Origin: an uncultured Christensenellaceae bacterium
Lineage (GTDB): Bacteria; Bacillota; Clostridia; Christensenellales; Pumilibacteraceae
Length of the DNA: 64,000 bases
Reading direction: 5' to 3'
NCBI GenBank assembly: GCA_910587595.1
Contig: CAJULQ010000007.1
Coordinates: forward strand, 1 to 64,000
Of this stretch, positions 14,984 to 23,169 are shown piece after piece. The notes under the pieces were generated by a model. It did not search any database. It had not been told where the DNA came from and saw only the letters and a program-made list of their open reading frames with translations. Each line of letters begins with the position of its first letter. Within the stretch, counting starts at the first letter, position 1. The translations under genes were made by a program, and so were the position numbers.

Positions 14984-15020
14984 GCCCGGTGGCGTGTTGC
15001 AACGCTGTCGGGCTTTTTTT
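14984..15020 (+). terminator. Intrinsic terminator
   Basis: GCCCG (14984-14988) pairs with CGGGC (15009-15013) around a GC-rich inner stem, followed by seven T. Confidence 0.75.
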
Positions 15021-15119
15021 ATTTGCCTAAATTCACGAAAGAAAAATTTTCAATCCGACATCAGGTGTCGTATTGGCACGCCAAAATAGGCACGAAGACT
15101 TTGTGAAGGAGGTAAGGAT

Positions 15120-15455
15120 ATGCAATCGGCACTCGAAAGACGACAAGAACTATTCGAAGTGATGTGCGAACGCCGTCATGACACAATAGACAATCTTGCA
15201 TTTCAGTTCGGCGTTGACCGTCGCACGATAGAAAGAGATATCGAACTATTGAGCCTATCCAGACCTATCTATACCACAAAGGGAACAGGGGGTGGCGTAC
15301 ATATAGTGGACGGATATAGATACGGAAATAAGTATTTAACGGAAGAAGAAACGGAATTTTTGGAAGGTGTGGCAACAAGGCTCACGGGTAGCGAATTCGT
15401 GCAGATGCAGAAAATTATCAATCGCTTTCGCACACCGAAGAGAGGTGGCAGATGA
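15120..15455 (+). CDS. HTH-domain regulator (DeoR/HTH_11-like)
   Basis: 111 residues. Residues 1-55 (RRQELFEVMCERRHDTIDNLAFQFGVDRRTIERDIELLS) form a winged helix-turn-helix like those at the N-terminus of DeoR and WYL regulators, but the ligand domain is absent. It has an AAGGAGG site. As the first gene of the prophage early operon, overlapping the helicase start by 4 bases, it may regulate early transcription or lysogeny. No other repressor-like gene was found in the prophage. Confidence 0.65.
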   Translation: MQSALERRQELFEVMCERRHDTIDNLAFQFGVDRRTIERDIELLSLSRPIYTTKGTGGGVHIVDGYRYGNKYLTEEETEFLEGVATRLTGSEFVQMQKIINRFRTPKRGGR

Positions 15456-17077
15456 GAGCGGTAAGACAAGGCGATACGATCCGAATCTATGACAGTTATC
15501 TCTACCGAGAAAGCATCAAGGAAATAGACGGACGGTTCTATGACGCAAATGAGAAGTGTTGGGTAATACCGCTGAATTCGAAGAACGTCGCAACGCTCGG
15601 ACTTCTCGGAGCGACACTCGACAAAGAACTCACGGAGATGGCTAAAACCGAACGTGGGGCGTTTGTGAGCGTTTGTACGCATCCTACGCCGAGAGTGAAA
15701 GCAAAGCTCTTCCGTCATCAGCAGGATGCATACGATTTCGCACTCGAAATATTCAAGCAAGGCAAGGCGGTCGCTTTGCTTGCGGATATGGGAACGGGCA
15801 AGTCGATGATGACGATAGCAATCACGGGAACGCTTGAGAAAGAGTGCAGCGTTAAGAAGATGCTCGTGCTTTGTCCGAAATCCATCGTCGGGGTGTGGGA
15901 GGAAGAGTTCCGTAAGTTTGCAGACTACAAATATGCACTCACGGTATTGGACGGAACGATGGAGAAAAAGAAAGCGGCGTTCGGATTTATGAACGGAGCC
16001 GCCTTGCAAGTGATCGTCGTCAACTATGAATCGTGTTGGCGGTTGGAAAAGGAAATCACAAAGTGGCATCCTGACTTAATCGTGTGCGATGAGAGCAGCA
16101 AGATAAAGACTCCGTCGGCATCGCAGTCGAAAGCATTGCATCGGTTGGGGCGAATTACAAAGTACAACATGATACTCACGGGAACGCCGATAACGGGCAG
16201 TCCGCTCGACGTTTTCTCGCAGTACAAGTTTTTGGACGATAGCATCTTCGGTTCGAGTTTTTATCTGTTCCGAAACCGCTACGCCATAATGGGCGGTTAC
16301 CAAAACCGAATGATAATAGGATACCGACACTTGGACGAACTCGTGGAAAAGGTGCATAGCATAGCCTTTCGCATCAAGATCGAAGACGCCGTGGATTTGC
16401 CGCCGTTTATCGATAAAACGCAGATAGTTCCGCTCGAACCGAAAGCACAGACAACCTATCGCCAGATAGAAAAAGACTGCTACGCCGAACTCGCAAGCGG
16501 AGAAGTAACGGCAAGGAACGTGCTGACGCAGCTCTTGCGGTTGGCACAATGCACGGGCGGATTTATAAGGGACGATGCAACGGGAACTGCACAGCAAGTG
16601 AGCGGAGCGAAGCTCGAAGCCCTCGAAGATATTGTGGATACTTGCATAGCCGAAGGGAAAAAGGTTGTGGTGTTCGCTCGGTTCGTTCCAGAGATAGAAG
16701 CCATCGAGAAAATGCTCAAAGACAAGGGTATAGGATACTCGCTCATTTACGGAGCAACGAAAGACCGTGCAGAGCAGGTGTCAAAGTTCCAGACCGATGC
16801 CGACACAAAGGTATTCATCGGTCAGTTGCAGACCACGGGAATGGGACTGACGCTGACGGCGGCAAGCGTGGCGGTGTTTTATTCGTTGGACTTTTCATAC
16901 GCCAACTACGAACAGAGCCGAGCGAGAATCCACCGAATCGGACAGAAGATGACGTGTTTGTATATCCATCTCGTATGCAAAGGAACGGTGGACGAAAAGA
17001 TAATGCAAGCCTTAAAGCATAAAGGCGATATCGCCAACCTTATGGTGGATGATTGGAGGACACTCTTAAATGGCTAA
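15452..17077 (+). CDS. SNF2-family DNA helicase/translocase (phage type)
   Basis: 541 residues. Walker A is ADMGTGKS, Walker B is CDESSKIK (a DExx-box variant), motif III is LTGTP, and motif VI is QSRARIHRIGQ near the C-terminus. The HARP-like N-terminal 60 residues (IRIYDSYLYRESIKEIDGRFYDANEKCWVIPL) resemble the substrate domain of annealing helicases such as SMARCAL1. Compact SNF2 proteins of this kind are typical early genes of gut siphoviruses and likely remodel replication forks. It overlaps both neighbours by a few bases, as in one early operon. Confidence 0.85.
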   Translation: MRAVRQGDTIRIYDSYLYRESIKEIDGRFYDANEKCWVIPLNSKNVATLGLLGATLDKELTEMAKTERGAFVSVCTHPTPRVKAKLFRHQQDAYDFALEIFKQGKAVALLADMGTGKSMMTIAITGTLEKECSVKKMLVLCPKSIVGVWEEEFRKFADYKYALTVLDGTMEKKKAAFGFMNGAALQVIVVNYESCWRLEKEITKWHPDLIVCDESSKIKTPSASQSKALHRLGRITKYNMILTGTPITGSPLDVFSQYKFLDDSIFGSSFYLFRNRYAIMGGYQNRMIIGYRHLDELVEKVHSIAFRIKIEDAVDLPPFIDKTQIVPLEPKAQTTYRQIEKDCYAELASGEVTARNVLTQLLRLAQCTGGFIRDDATGTAQQVSGAKLEALEDIVDTCIAEGKKVVVFARFVPEIEAIEKMLKDKGIGYSLIYGATKDRAEQVSKFQTDADTKVFIGQLQTTGMGLTLTAASVAVFYSLDFSYANYEQSRARIHRIGQKMTCLYIHLVCKGTVDEKIMQALKHKGDIANLMVDDWRTLLNG

Positions 17078-17627
17078 AAAATATTTTTTATACGGCAAGG
17101 AATTTTCGCTTGCCGAACTCTGCAGACTCTACGGACAGCATCGCAGCACGGTAGAGGGCAGACTCAAAAAAGGCGTTCCCCTTGAAAGGGCGTTAATAGA
17201 AAACGGGAGGTATAAATTGAACACGCAACTACTAATCTTGTCCGACAAGCTCAAAGACCTAAAAGCCAAGAAGAGCGAGTTGGATGCACAAACGAAAAGC
17301 GTAAACGAAGAAATCGACGGAATCACGGTAGAGATGATCGAACTGATGACAAACGAAGAGCTGACGAGTTTCAAACGTGACGGCACGACGTTCTCGCTCG
17401 TAACGCAGGAATATCCTGCACCCGAACCCGACCGCAAACCCGAACTGTGGGAAGCGATGAAACAAAACGGATTCGAAGACCTGTTCACGATAAACAGTCA
17501 GACGCTGACCGCAACGGTTAAGGAACTCATAGCCGAGAACAACGGGGAATTGCCCGAATGGTTGTGCGGCTTAATCAAGGTAGCGGAGAAAAACAGTATC
17601 CGCATGACAAAGTCTAAAAAATATTAA
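17070..17627 (+). CDS. Early phage protein with coiled coil (Gp157-like)
   Basis: 185 residues. The N-terminal 45 residues look like a small helix-turn-helix (FSLAELCRLYGQHRSTVEGRLKKG). A coiled coil follows (LSDKLKDLKAKKSELDAQTKSVNEEIDGITVEMIELM), then a beta segment and C-terminal helix. The coiled-coil/beta layout resembles siphovirus Gp157-type proteins, but the assignment is weak. It overlaps the helicase end by 8 bases. Confidence 0.45.
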   Translation: MAKKYFLYGKEFSLAELCRLYGQHRSTVEGRLKKGVPLERALIENGRYKLNTQLLILSDKLKDLKAKKSELDAQTKSVNEEIDGITVEMIELMTNEELTSFKRDGTTFSLVTQEYPAPEPDRKPELWEAMKQNGFEDLFTINSQTLTATVKELIAENNGELPEWLCGLIKVAEKNSIRMTKSKKY

Positions 17628-17646
17628 ATTTGGAGGCATAAAAATT

Positions 17647-18345
17647 ATGGCAAACGAAGTGGCAAAAGTGGAAGAGAAGGCAGTAGCGGAGTACGGTGCG
17701 GGCGTGAACTTGGGGGACTTTTTCGCCGATGAACTCGACGGACTCACTCCCTCGTTCGAGAGAATCAAAATCCCGGCGGGCGGCGGTCTTGCGTTCGAAG
17801 TGCCGGGCAACGATCCCGAAAGTCCCGACAGCGTCAAGGAATTCAAAGCGGTAATCCTTTATCATCACCCGATTAACTGTTATTACAAAGAAGAGTACAC
17901 GGGCGGCAACAATCCTCCCGACTGCGGCTCTATGGACGGACACGTCGGAATCGAGGCGGAAACGGGCGAAGTCAAGAACTGCGCCGAGTGTGAGTTCAGC
18001 AAGTTCGGCACTGGCAAAAACGGTGCAAAGGCTTGCAAACAAAAACGCAGAATTTATCTCTTGAGAGAGGGCGAAGCTCTCCCGATTATCCTTTCGCTGC
18101 CGACGGGGAGCCTCGGCGAATTGTCAAAGTACATCGTTCGTGTGAGAGCAAAATATGCGGGGACTTACTGCGTCGTAACGAAGTTTACTTTGAAGAAGGC
18201 ACAGAACAGCGGCGGTATCAACTATTCGCAGGCGGTGTTCGCCATCGACAGGGCGCTCACCGAGGACGAACTCAAAAACATCGTTCCGATGTGCGAACAG
18301 GTCAAGGCGTTGTCGAAAAAGGTAACGCAGTTGGACGAAGAGTAA
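17647..18345 (+). CDS. Phage DNA-replication accessory protein with Cys4 site
   Basis: 232 residues. It has a conserved-looking N-terminus (LGDFFADELDGLTPSFERIKIPAGGGLAFEVPG) and a zinc-site candidate (NPPDCGSMDG ... NCAECEFSKFGTGKNGAKACKQKRR). The position between SNF2/Gp157-like genes and the primase-helicase is where many phages encode single-strand binding or recombination proteins. That role is inferred from context, not from a motif I can name. Confidence 0.5.
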   Translation: MANEVAKVEEKAVAEYGAGVNLGDFFADELDGLTPSFERIKIPAGGGLAFEVPGNDPESPDSVKEFKAVILYHHPINCYYKEEYTGGNNPPDCGSMDGHVGIEAETGEVKNCAECEFSKFGTGKNGAKACKQKRRIYLLREGEALPIILSLPTGSLGELSKYIVRVRAKYAGTYCVVTKFTLKKAQNSGGINYSQAVFAIDRALTEDELKNIVPMCEQVKALSKKVTQLDEE

Positions 18346-18404
18346 AAACGCAAAGGCAAGAGCGGCGGAGCGTCGCCGCCCGATACCTTTTTTATAGGTG
18401 CAGG

Positions 18405-18734
18405 ATGAAAGCAAACAAAATCGTGTATATCTGCTCACCGCTCAAAGGCGACGTGCAGAAGAATATCGCAAAGGCAAACTACTATGCAAGATTTGCTTAC
18501 GAAAAGGGATGCATCCCGCTTGCTCCGCACACGGTATTCACGCAATTTTTGAATGACGATAATCCCAAAGAGCGTGAAAGAGGAAAGGCGATGGGGCTCA
18601 AACTCCTTGACCTATGTGCCGAGCTGTGGGTGTTCGGGCCGACAATAAGCGACGGGATGAAAACCGAGATCGAGCGTGCGAGAAAGAGTGGAATCCGAAC
18701 AAGGTATTTTTCGGAGAACTTGGAGGAAGGATGA
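18405..18734 (+). CDS. DUF4406-like nucleoside 2-deoxyribosyltransferase-fold protein
   Basis: 109 residues: KIVYICSPLKGDVQKNIAKANYYARFAYEKGCIPLAPHTVFTQFL then AELWVFGPTISDGMKTEIERARKSG. This is the DUF4406/deoxyribosyltransferase-like Rossmann fold found in phages, with a candidate active-site motif SDGMKTEIE. Members are thought to act on nucleotides or nucleosides. The start at 18405 follows AGG within 8 bases. It overlaps the primase start by 4 bases. Confidence 0.7.
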   Translation: MKANKIVYICSPLKGDVQKNIAKANYYARFAYEKGCIPLAPHTVFTQFLNDDNPKERERGKAMGLKLLDLCAELWVFGPTISDGMKTEIERARKSGIRTRYFSENLEEG

Positions 18735-20686
18735 CGGACATATTTGAAAAGGTAAAAGACCAAGTCAATATCGCCGAGGCGGTTTCGCTGTTCGGCATAC
18801 AACTGAATAGTAAAGACAAAGGTCTGTGTCCTTTTCATGCGGAGAAAACTCCGTCGTTTTCCGTTGATCGCAAGAAAAATATCTTCACTTGCTTCGGATG
18901 CGGAGAAACGGGCGACGTCATAGCCTTTGTGTCAAAGATGCGAGAGTGCGAACCGTTGGAGGCGGCAAAGTTTTTGGCGGAGTCGTTCCGTATCGACATA
19001 GACGACTGTCCGAAAAGGCAAAGCATAAAGGACTACCTGAAATCGTGCATCCGTGACGTCGGGCAGACGGATTATTTTACACGACGCGGACTGACCGCCG
19101 CAACCATAAAGAAATATTGTCTCGGTTATGACGTAAAGCACCGTTCAGTCGTGTTGCCGTATTCGTCGGAGCTGAAATACTACCAAACACGGAGTATCGC
19201 CGACAAGAAGTTTTATAAGCCGACCACCGAAGAGGCGGGAGCGGAGCCGCTCTTTAACCGAAAGGCGTTGTGGGGTGCAAGCCGAGAACCAGTCTTTATC
19301 GTGGAAAGTCCGTTGTGTGCCTTGTCGATATGTCAATGTGGCGGTTCGGCGGTGTCGCTTTGCGGAATCGGCGGGACGAACAAACTCGTCAAAGAAGTAA
19401 AGGCAAAGAAACCGAATGCACCGCTCGTGCTGTGCTTGGATAACGATGAGCCGGGGCAGAAAGCAACGCAAAGTCTGTCGGACGAATTGACGAAACTCAA
19501 AGTGCCGCACATTTTATACAACGTCGCAGGCGATAAGAAAGATCCGAACGAACTGCTGATGGCGGACGCAAAGGCACTCGCCGAAAACGTCAAGTCGGCA
19601 AAGCGGACGGTTCGCAAGCACTTCGCCACAGCGAAAGACAGCTTCGACGCTTTGGAATTGCAGAGTGAATACATAGAGCCGCCGACGTGGGTAGTGCAGG
19701 ACGTTCTGCCGACGGGACTTGCAATATTGTGTGCGCCGTCGAAGATAGGCAAGTCTTGGATGATGTTGCAGCTCGGCTTGGCGGTAGCAGAGGGCAAAGA
19801 GTTTCTTGACTTTAAGACGGAGAAAAACGGCGTATTGTATTACGCACTCGAAGACAGTAAAAGCCGAATCAAAGACCGCCTCAACAAAATGCTCAAGGGC
19901 AAGAAAGCGCCGAGCGACTTACGGTTCGTAATTCAGGCGGACACCGTGGACAGCGGTCTGCTTGAAAAGATAAAGGAAGAACTCAAAGAGTTTCCGAACA
20001 TTCGGCTCGTTATCATCGACACCTTGCAAAAGGTGCGTGGAAAGGTAGTAAAGAACGAGTCGGTGTACAGCGGCGACTACCGTGAAATGGGTGCTTTGAA
20101 AGAGTTTGCCGACAAGCAGAAAATATGCCTGCTGTTCGTGCATCACCTCCGCAAGCTCGCCGATGATTCGGATGTATTCAACATGATATCGGGAAGTACC
20201 GCTCTGATGGGTGCCGCCGACTCGATTTTTATCATCTCGAAGAAAAAGCGTATGGACGAAGACGCCATACTATCAATGACGGGACGTGACATTCAGCAAA
20301 GCGACCTTGTCATAGCGTTCAATAAATACGACTTCGTGTGGGAAGTGCGGGGAACTGCGGAAGAGATAGCGGCGAAGCGAGAACGGCAGGAATACGAAAA
20401 CAGTCCTATCGTGATCACTATCAAAGAACTCATCAAGCGAAATCCGATGGGCGGATGGAAAGGCTCGGCGAACGACTTGATGAAAGCGGTGTTCGATATA
20501 ACGGGCAAGCAGCTCTCGGAATCGCCGACGGGCGTGGGCAAGTTAATATCGAAATATGAATACCGACTGCATTGCGACGGCATCGACCATAAGGCAAGCA
20601 AAAGCGGTAGCAGAGCTCACACGTTCAGCCGTGTCGTGGTAAATACGCCGATGGGATATCAGCGGACGATTTACGATGATGACTGA
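18731..20686 (+). CDS. Bifunctional primase-helicase (CHC2 zinc finger, TOPRIM, RecA-like)
   Basis: 651 residues. The start at 18731 follows AGGAAGG. Residues 30-70 form a CHC2 zinc-binding domain (CPFHAEKTPSFSV, FTCFGCGETGDVI). TOPRIM motifs follow (IVESPLCALSI, LVLCLDNDEPGQKA). From about residue 310 a RecA-like ATPase appears with Walker A APSKIGKSWM and Walker B IRLVIIDTLQ, then LLFVHHLRK as sensor. This combines primer synthesis with a DnaB/RepA-like motor, so it is the main replication protein of the prophage. The repeat array directly after the gene may be its origin. Confidence 0.85.
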   Translation: MTDIFEKVKDQVNIAEAVSLFGIQLNSKDKGLCPFHAEKTPSFSVDRKKNIFTCFGCGETGDVIAFVSKMRECEPLEAAKFLAESFRIDIDDCPKRQSIKDYLKSCIRDVGQTDYFTRRGLTAATIKKYCLGYDVKHRSVVLPYSSELKYYQTRSIADKKFYKPTTEEAGAEPLFNRKALWGASREPVFIVESPLCALSICQCGGSAVSLCGIGGTNKLVKEVKAKKPNAPLVLCLDNDEPGQKATQSLSDELTKLKVPHILYNVAGDKKDPNELLMADAKALAENVKSAKRTVRKHFATAKDSFDALELQSEYIEPPTWVVQDVLPTGLAILCAPSKIGKSWMMLQLGLAVAEGKEFLDFKTEKNGVLYYALEDSKSRIKDRLNKMLKGKKAPSDLRFVIQADTVDSGLLEKIKEELKEFPNIRLVIIDTLQKVRGKVVKNESVYSGDYREMGALKEFADKQKICLLFVHHLRKLADDSDVFNMISGSTALMGAADSIFIISKKKRMDEDAILSMTGRDIQQSDLVIAFNKYDFVWEVRGTAEEIAAKRERQEYENSPIVITIKELIKRNPMGGWKGSANDLMKAVFDITGKQLSESPTGVGKLISKYEYRLHCDGIDHKASKSGSRAHTFSRVVVNTPMGYQRTIYDDD

Positions 20687-20703
20687 TCATCTAACAAAAC
20701 TAT

Positions 20704-20935
20704 GTGTCCAATGTGTCCAAGTGTCCAAAAACCGCCGAAACTCGGTAAAAACAGCCGATAAAGCCTAAAACACGGACGCTTTGCCCTAAAAAGTTGGACA
20801 CTTAACCCTACAAACAGCAACATCAAGTGTCCAACAAAAAAGCACGAAAAACCCAGATAAAGTAAAAATCCACAAGACGAGGTTTGTGTCCTTTTAGAAT
20901 ATATGTCCTTTTGGACGCTTGGACACTTGGGACAC
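20704..20935. repeat. Array of GTGTCCAA repeats in both orientations, candidate origin
   Basis: Exact copies of GTGTCCAA or its complement occur at 20704, 20713, 20721, 20794 (reverse), 20827 and 20919 (reverse), with imperfect ones at 20886, 20904, 20911 and 20927. They lie in a 270-base gap without a gene between the primase-helicase and VRR-NUC genes. An iteron-type replication origin is the simplest reading. Confidence 0.55.
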
Positions 20936-20958
20936 TTGCGTTTGTGAAAGGAGCGGAT

Positions 20959-21246
20959 ATGAAAGAAAGCGATTTGATTCGCAAGATAAGCGAATACTTG
21001 AAAACCGTGCCGAACCTGTTCTTTTGGAAGGAACACGGCGGGATGTACGGAACGGCGGGAATACCCGATTTAATTGTCTGTTACAAGGGAAGATTTATCG
21101 CCTTTGAATGTAAAGTCGGGAAAAACAAACCGACCGTTTTGCAAGAGATGACGATAAAGCAGATCATAAAAGCAGACGGATACGCCGTGGCCGTGAGAAC
21201 GGTTGAAGAGGTGCGGAGCATAATAACGGCATTTGAAAAAGAGTAG
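20959..21246 (+). CDS. VRR-NUC domain nuclease
   Basis: 95 residues: ESDLIRKISEYLKTV, FFWKEHGGMYGTAGIPDLIVCYKGRFIAFECKVGKNKPT, LQEMTIKQIIKADGYAVAVRTVEEV. The PD-(D/E)xK core is PDLIVCYKGRFIAFECK, in a stand-alone phage VRR-NUC nuclease of usual length. These proteins probably resolve branched DNA during phage replication. The start at 20959 follows AAAGGAG. Confidence 0.88.
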   Translation: MKESDLIRKISEYLKTVPNLFFWKEHGGMYGTAGIPDLIVCYKGRFIAFECKVGKNKPTVLQEMTIKQIIKADGYAVAVRTVEEVRSIITAFEKE

Positions 21247-21254
21247 AGGTGGCA

Positions 21255-21821
21255 ATGGAAACGGTAATCAACAAGGTTTTGATAACGGCGGAGGCTCGGT
21301 TCGACTACGAGAGCGAATTCAGCCGTCCGCTACCGACAGCAGATATCAAACGGGAAACCGAAGAGTACATAAACAATAAAACGGTTCGGTTTTACGGTTA
21401 CTATTTCCGTGTCAAGTATTATGACGAGGCGACCGAACGGATGCTGATGCTGTTCTTTTACAAGGGCGAAAGGTTCGGTTGTATGCAGATGTGGGAGCTG
21501 TCGGGAGTCTGCCCGGCGGAGGAATGGACGGAGGAACTCGAACAAGACGGTCAAATCCGTAATTGGTTAAAAACGAAAGTAAACCCCGACGATAAAAGCG
21601 ATTGGGTAATTGAATTAAGGGAAGCCCGAAGACGGGGCGAGATAGGACAGATGGCGGTTTTTTCTTTGGTGGGACTGCCGAAGGAGGTGGTAAATGCAAT
21701 ATACGACGGAACAGATAGCCAAATACTTGAAAGAGTTTCGCATCTACAAAGGAAAGGTGGAAAGTGGGTTGGCTACCGACAGTATATGCCAAGACGTCGA
21801 ACGGCTCGAAAAAAGCATTAG
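21255..21821 (+). CDS. Hypothetical early phage protein, 188 aa
   Basis: The ATG at 21255 follows AGAGGTGG; a GTG six bases upstream is less likely. The protein is charged and alpha/beta, with no recognised motif. Its last 42 codons (from 21694) overlap the next gene in another frame, an unusually long overlap; the C-terminal tail is basic (QYMPRRRTARKKH) and may be a late extension. The function is unknown. Confidence 0.45.
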   Translation: METVINKVLITAEARFDYESEFSRPLPTADIKRETEEYINNKTVRFYGYYFRVKYYDEATERMLMLFFYKGERFGCMQMWELSGVCPAEEWTEELEQDGQIRNWLKTKVNPDDKSDWVIELREARRRGEIGQMAVFSLVGLPKEVVNAIYDGTDSQILERVSHLQRKGGKWVGYRQYMPRRRTARKKH

Positions 21822-21978
21822 CGTCTTGCCCGAAAACGACTACCACATAATCCGCCTGTTATTTTTCGAAAACAAGTCGTATGCGGAAGTCGCCAGACGG
21901 TTCGGCTACAGCAAGACGGGAATGTATAAAAGAGTGAAAGTTGTCGAAAAAGCGATTGCAAGTATTATGAGCGATTGA
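21694..21978 (+). CDS. ArpU-/sigma-like late transcription regulator
   Basis: 94 residues preceded by a full AAGGAGGTGG site. The C-terminal half (VLPENDYHIIRLLFFENKSYAEVARRFGYSKTGMYKRVKVVEKAI) is a sigma region 4-type helix-turn-helix with the usual NKSYAEVARRFG recognition pattern. Proteins of this kind (ArpU and similar) switch on late genes in phages of Bacillota. Directly downstream are three phased AGAACG repeats and a -10-like box, which could be its target. Confidence 0.65.
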   Translation: MQYTTEQIAKYLKEFRIYKGKVESGLATDSICQDVERLEKSISVLPENDYHIIRLLFFENKSYAEVARRFGYSKTGMYKRVKVVEKAIASIMSD

Positions 21979-21983
21979 AAAAG

Positions 21984-22039
21984 AGAACGGCAGAGAACGA
22001 AATTCATACGAAAGAGAACGAAACCCGTGATATGATAAT
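21984..22039 (+). promoter_or_regulatory. Candidate late promoter with phased AGAACG repeats
   Basis: AGAACG at 21984, 21994 and 22015 (spacings 10 and 21, one and two helical turns), then TATGATAAT at 22031-22039. It directly follows the sigma-like gene and precedes the late genes. Confidence 0.5.
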
Positions 22040-22050
22040 CTTGGGGAGAG

Positions 22051-22122
22051 CAAGAAAGGCACGGTTCACGGGGAAGCATCCCAAGCGAATAAAAGCGGTA
22101 GGAACGGCGGTTGCCTTTCTTG
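22051..22122 (+). promoter_or_regulatory. Structured leader: long stem with inner hairpin
   Basis: CAAGAAAGGCA (22051-22061) pairs exactly with TGCCTTTCTTG (22112-22122), enclosing a GGGA/TCCC hairpin. It sits in the leader of the putative late transcript, upstream of HNH. Confidence 0.5.
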
Positions 22123-22154
22123 CGTTACCCGATTAAAAACGGAGGAATAAACAA

Positions 22155-22526
22155 ATGCCGAATAAACCGAAACGTCCGTGCAGTTATCCCGGCTGTCCAC
22201 GGCTTGTGGACGGGCAATACTGTGAAGAGCATAAGCGGTTGACGGATAAGCAATACAATCTCTACGGTAGGGATGACTTTACAAAGAATTTTTATAAGAC
22301 ACCCGAATGGAGATATGCGAGAAAGAAACAGTTGGAAGCTCATCCGTTTTGCGAGGAATGCCTGAAAGAAGGGAAACGAACAAAGGCAACTATGGTTGAC
22401 CATATAGTGCCTATCAAGCAAGGCGGAGATAAGTTCGCACCGAGTAATTTGCAAAGCCTCTGTTGGAGTTGCCACAGCCGAAAGTCGGTTGAAGAAGGCA
22501 GCAGATTCGGCAAAAAAAATTATTGA
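22155..22526 (+). CDS. HNH endonuclease (phage, terminase-associated)
   Basis: 123 residues. The zinc-binding N-terminus CSYPGCPRLVDGQYCEEH precedes FYKTPEWRYARKKQLEAHPFCEEC and the HNH core VDHIVPIKQGGDKFAPSNLQSLCWSCHSRKS. HNH proteins beside terminase are needed for cos-type packaging cleavage in several siphoviruses, which fits the position upstream of the terminase genes. It has an AGGAGG-like site. Confidence 0.85.
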   Translation: MPNKPKRPCSYPGCPRLVDGQYCEEHKRLTDKQYNLYGRDDFTKNFYKTPEWRYARKKQLEAHPFCEECLKEGKRTKATMVDHIVPIKQGGDKFAPSNLQSLCWSCHSRKSVEEGSRFGKKNY

Positions 22527-22555
22527 AAAAGTGAGTTTTTTCTACGCAATTTCGC

Positions 22556-22584
22556 TGGGCTCTTACAAGCGATTACGGTATAGT
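22556..22584 (+). promoter_or_regulatory. Repeated prophage promoter, copy 1
   Basis: TTTCGC then TGGGCT (22556-22561), 17 bases ending in ACGG, TATAGT (22579-22584). It precedes the 22637 gene; a GGGG/CCCC hairpin (22597-22614) follows in the leader. Confidence 0.7.
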
Positions 22585-22636
22585 TGACCATAACAAGGGG
22601 CAAGCAAGTACCCCAAAAAAATCTGGAGGGTTAATT

Positions 22637-22903
22637 ATGACAGTAAAAGAACTTGCAAGCAAAATCGGAGTAGTGGATATCACCTCGAAAGACGGCGAAG
22701 TCCACAAAGGAACTAAAGACGGAAAAGACATTTATATCTTAACCGCCAGCGACGGGGAGAACGAACCGAAAGTGGTATGGATTATCTATGATGACCAGAG
22801 ATGCGATTACTGCGATAAATGCGGAAACATTCGTCCGCTACATGAAATCGATTTTAATCCGCTGACAGGCAAAAGGTTTTGCCATGACTGCGGGGCGGAT
22901 TAA
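22637..22903 (+). CDS. Hypothetical protein with C-terminal zinc ribbon, 88 aa
   Basis: The N-terminal 60 residues are beta-rich (VVDITSKDGEVHKGTKDGKDIYILTASDG). The end holds CDYCDKCGNIRPLHEIDFNPLTGKRFCHDCGAD, a two-CxxC zinc ribbon. The gene has its own promoter (22556) and terminator (22922) and so forms a self-contained module between HNH and the terminase, as do phage morons. The function is unknown. Confidence 0.6.
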   Translation: MTVKELASKIGVVDITSKDGEVHKGTKDGKDIYILTASDGENEPKVVWIIYDDQRCDYCDKCGNIRPLHEIDFNPLTGKRFCHDCGAD

Positions 22904-22921
22904 GGAAACGAGGGAACGGCA

Positions 22922-22955
22922 AGGTCAGACCGAGCAAAGCGGTCTGACCTTTATC
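22922..22955 (+). terminator. Intrinsic terminator
   Basis: AGGTCAGACC (22922-22931) pairs with GGTCTGACCT (22941-22950), followed by a T-rich tract. Confidence 0.8.
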
Positions 22956-23038
22956 GTTTCGTAAGGGGTAGGGGGAGGTCAATCTCTACGAATTCAACCC
23001 CTAACAGCGGGGCCGCAGTCAAACGCGAATTTTCGCAA

Positions 23039-23160
23039 AATCAAAAATCAAACGAAAAAATCAAAATTGAAAAAGGCAATACGAAGTATTGGGGACGGGC
23101 AACCGCCCCTTTTTTATTTGCCTTGAAAATCAAAATAAATCAAACAATCAAAAAATCAAA
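23039..23160. repeat. Seven AATCAAA repeats flanking a hairpin, candidate packaging site
   Basis: AATCAAA starts at 23039, 23046, 23059, then 23128, 23138, 23146 and 23154. Between the groups is a GGGG-CGG/CCG-CCCC hairpin with six T (about 23092-23117), also a plausible terminator. The array ends 9 bases before the small terminase start, where TerS binding sites are often found. Confidence 0.5.
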
Positions 23161-23169
23161 GGGGGAAAT

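Noticed and set aside
15269..16069. 266-aa minus ORF in the helicase region
   Set aside because: Opposite to the HTH and SNF2 genes whose motifs are intact; no ribosome site.
20704..20935. CRISPR array
   Set aside because: The repeated unit is only 8 bases, occurs in both orientations and has irregular spacing; no cas genes are present.
20671..21036. Minus ORF across the GTGTCCAA array
   Set aside because: No ribosome site; its KCPKCPSVQ-like wording is only the repeated word read backwards.
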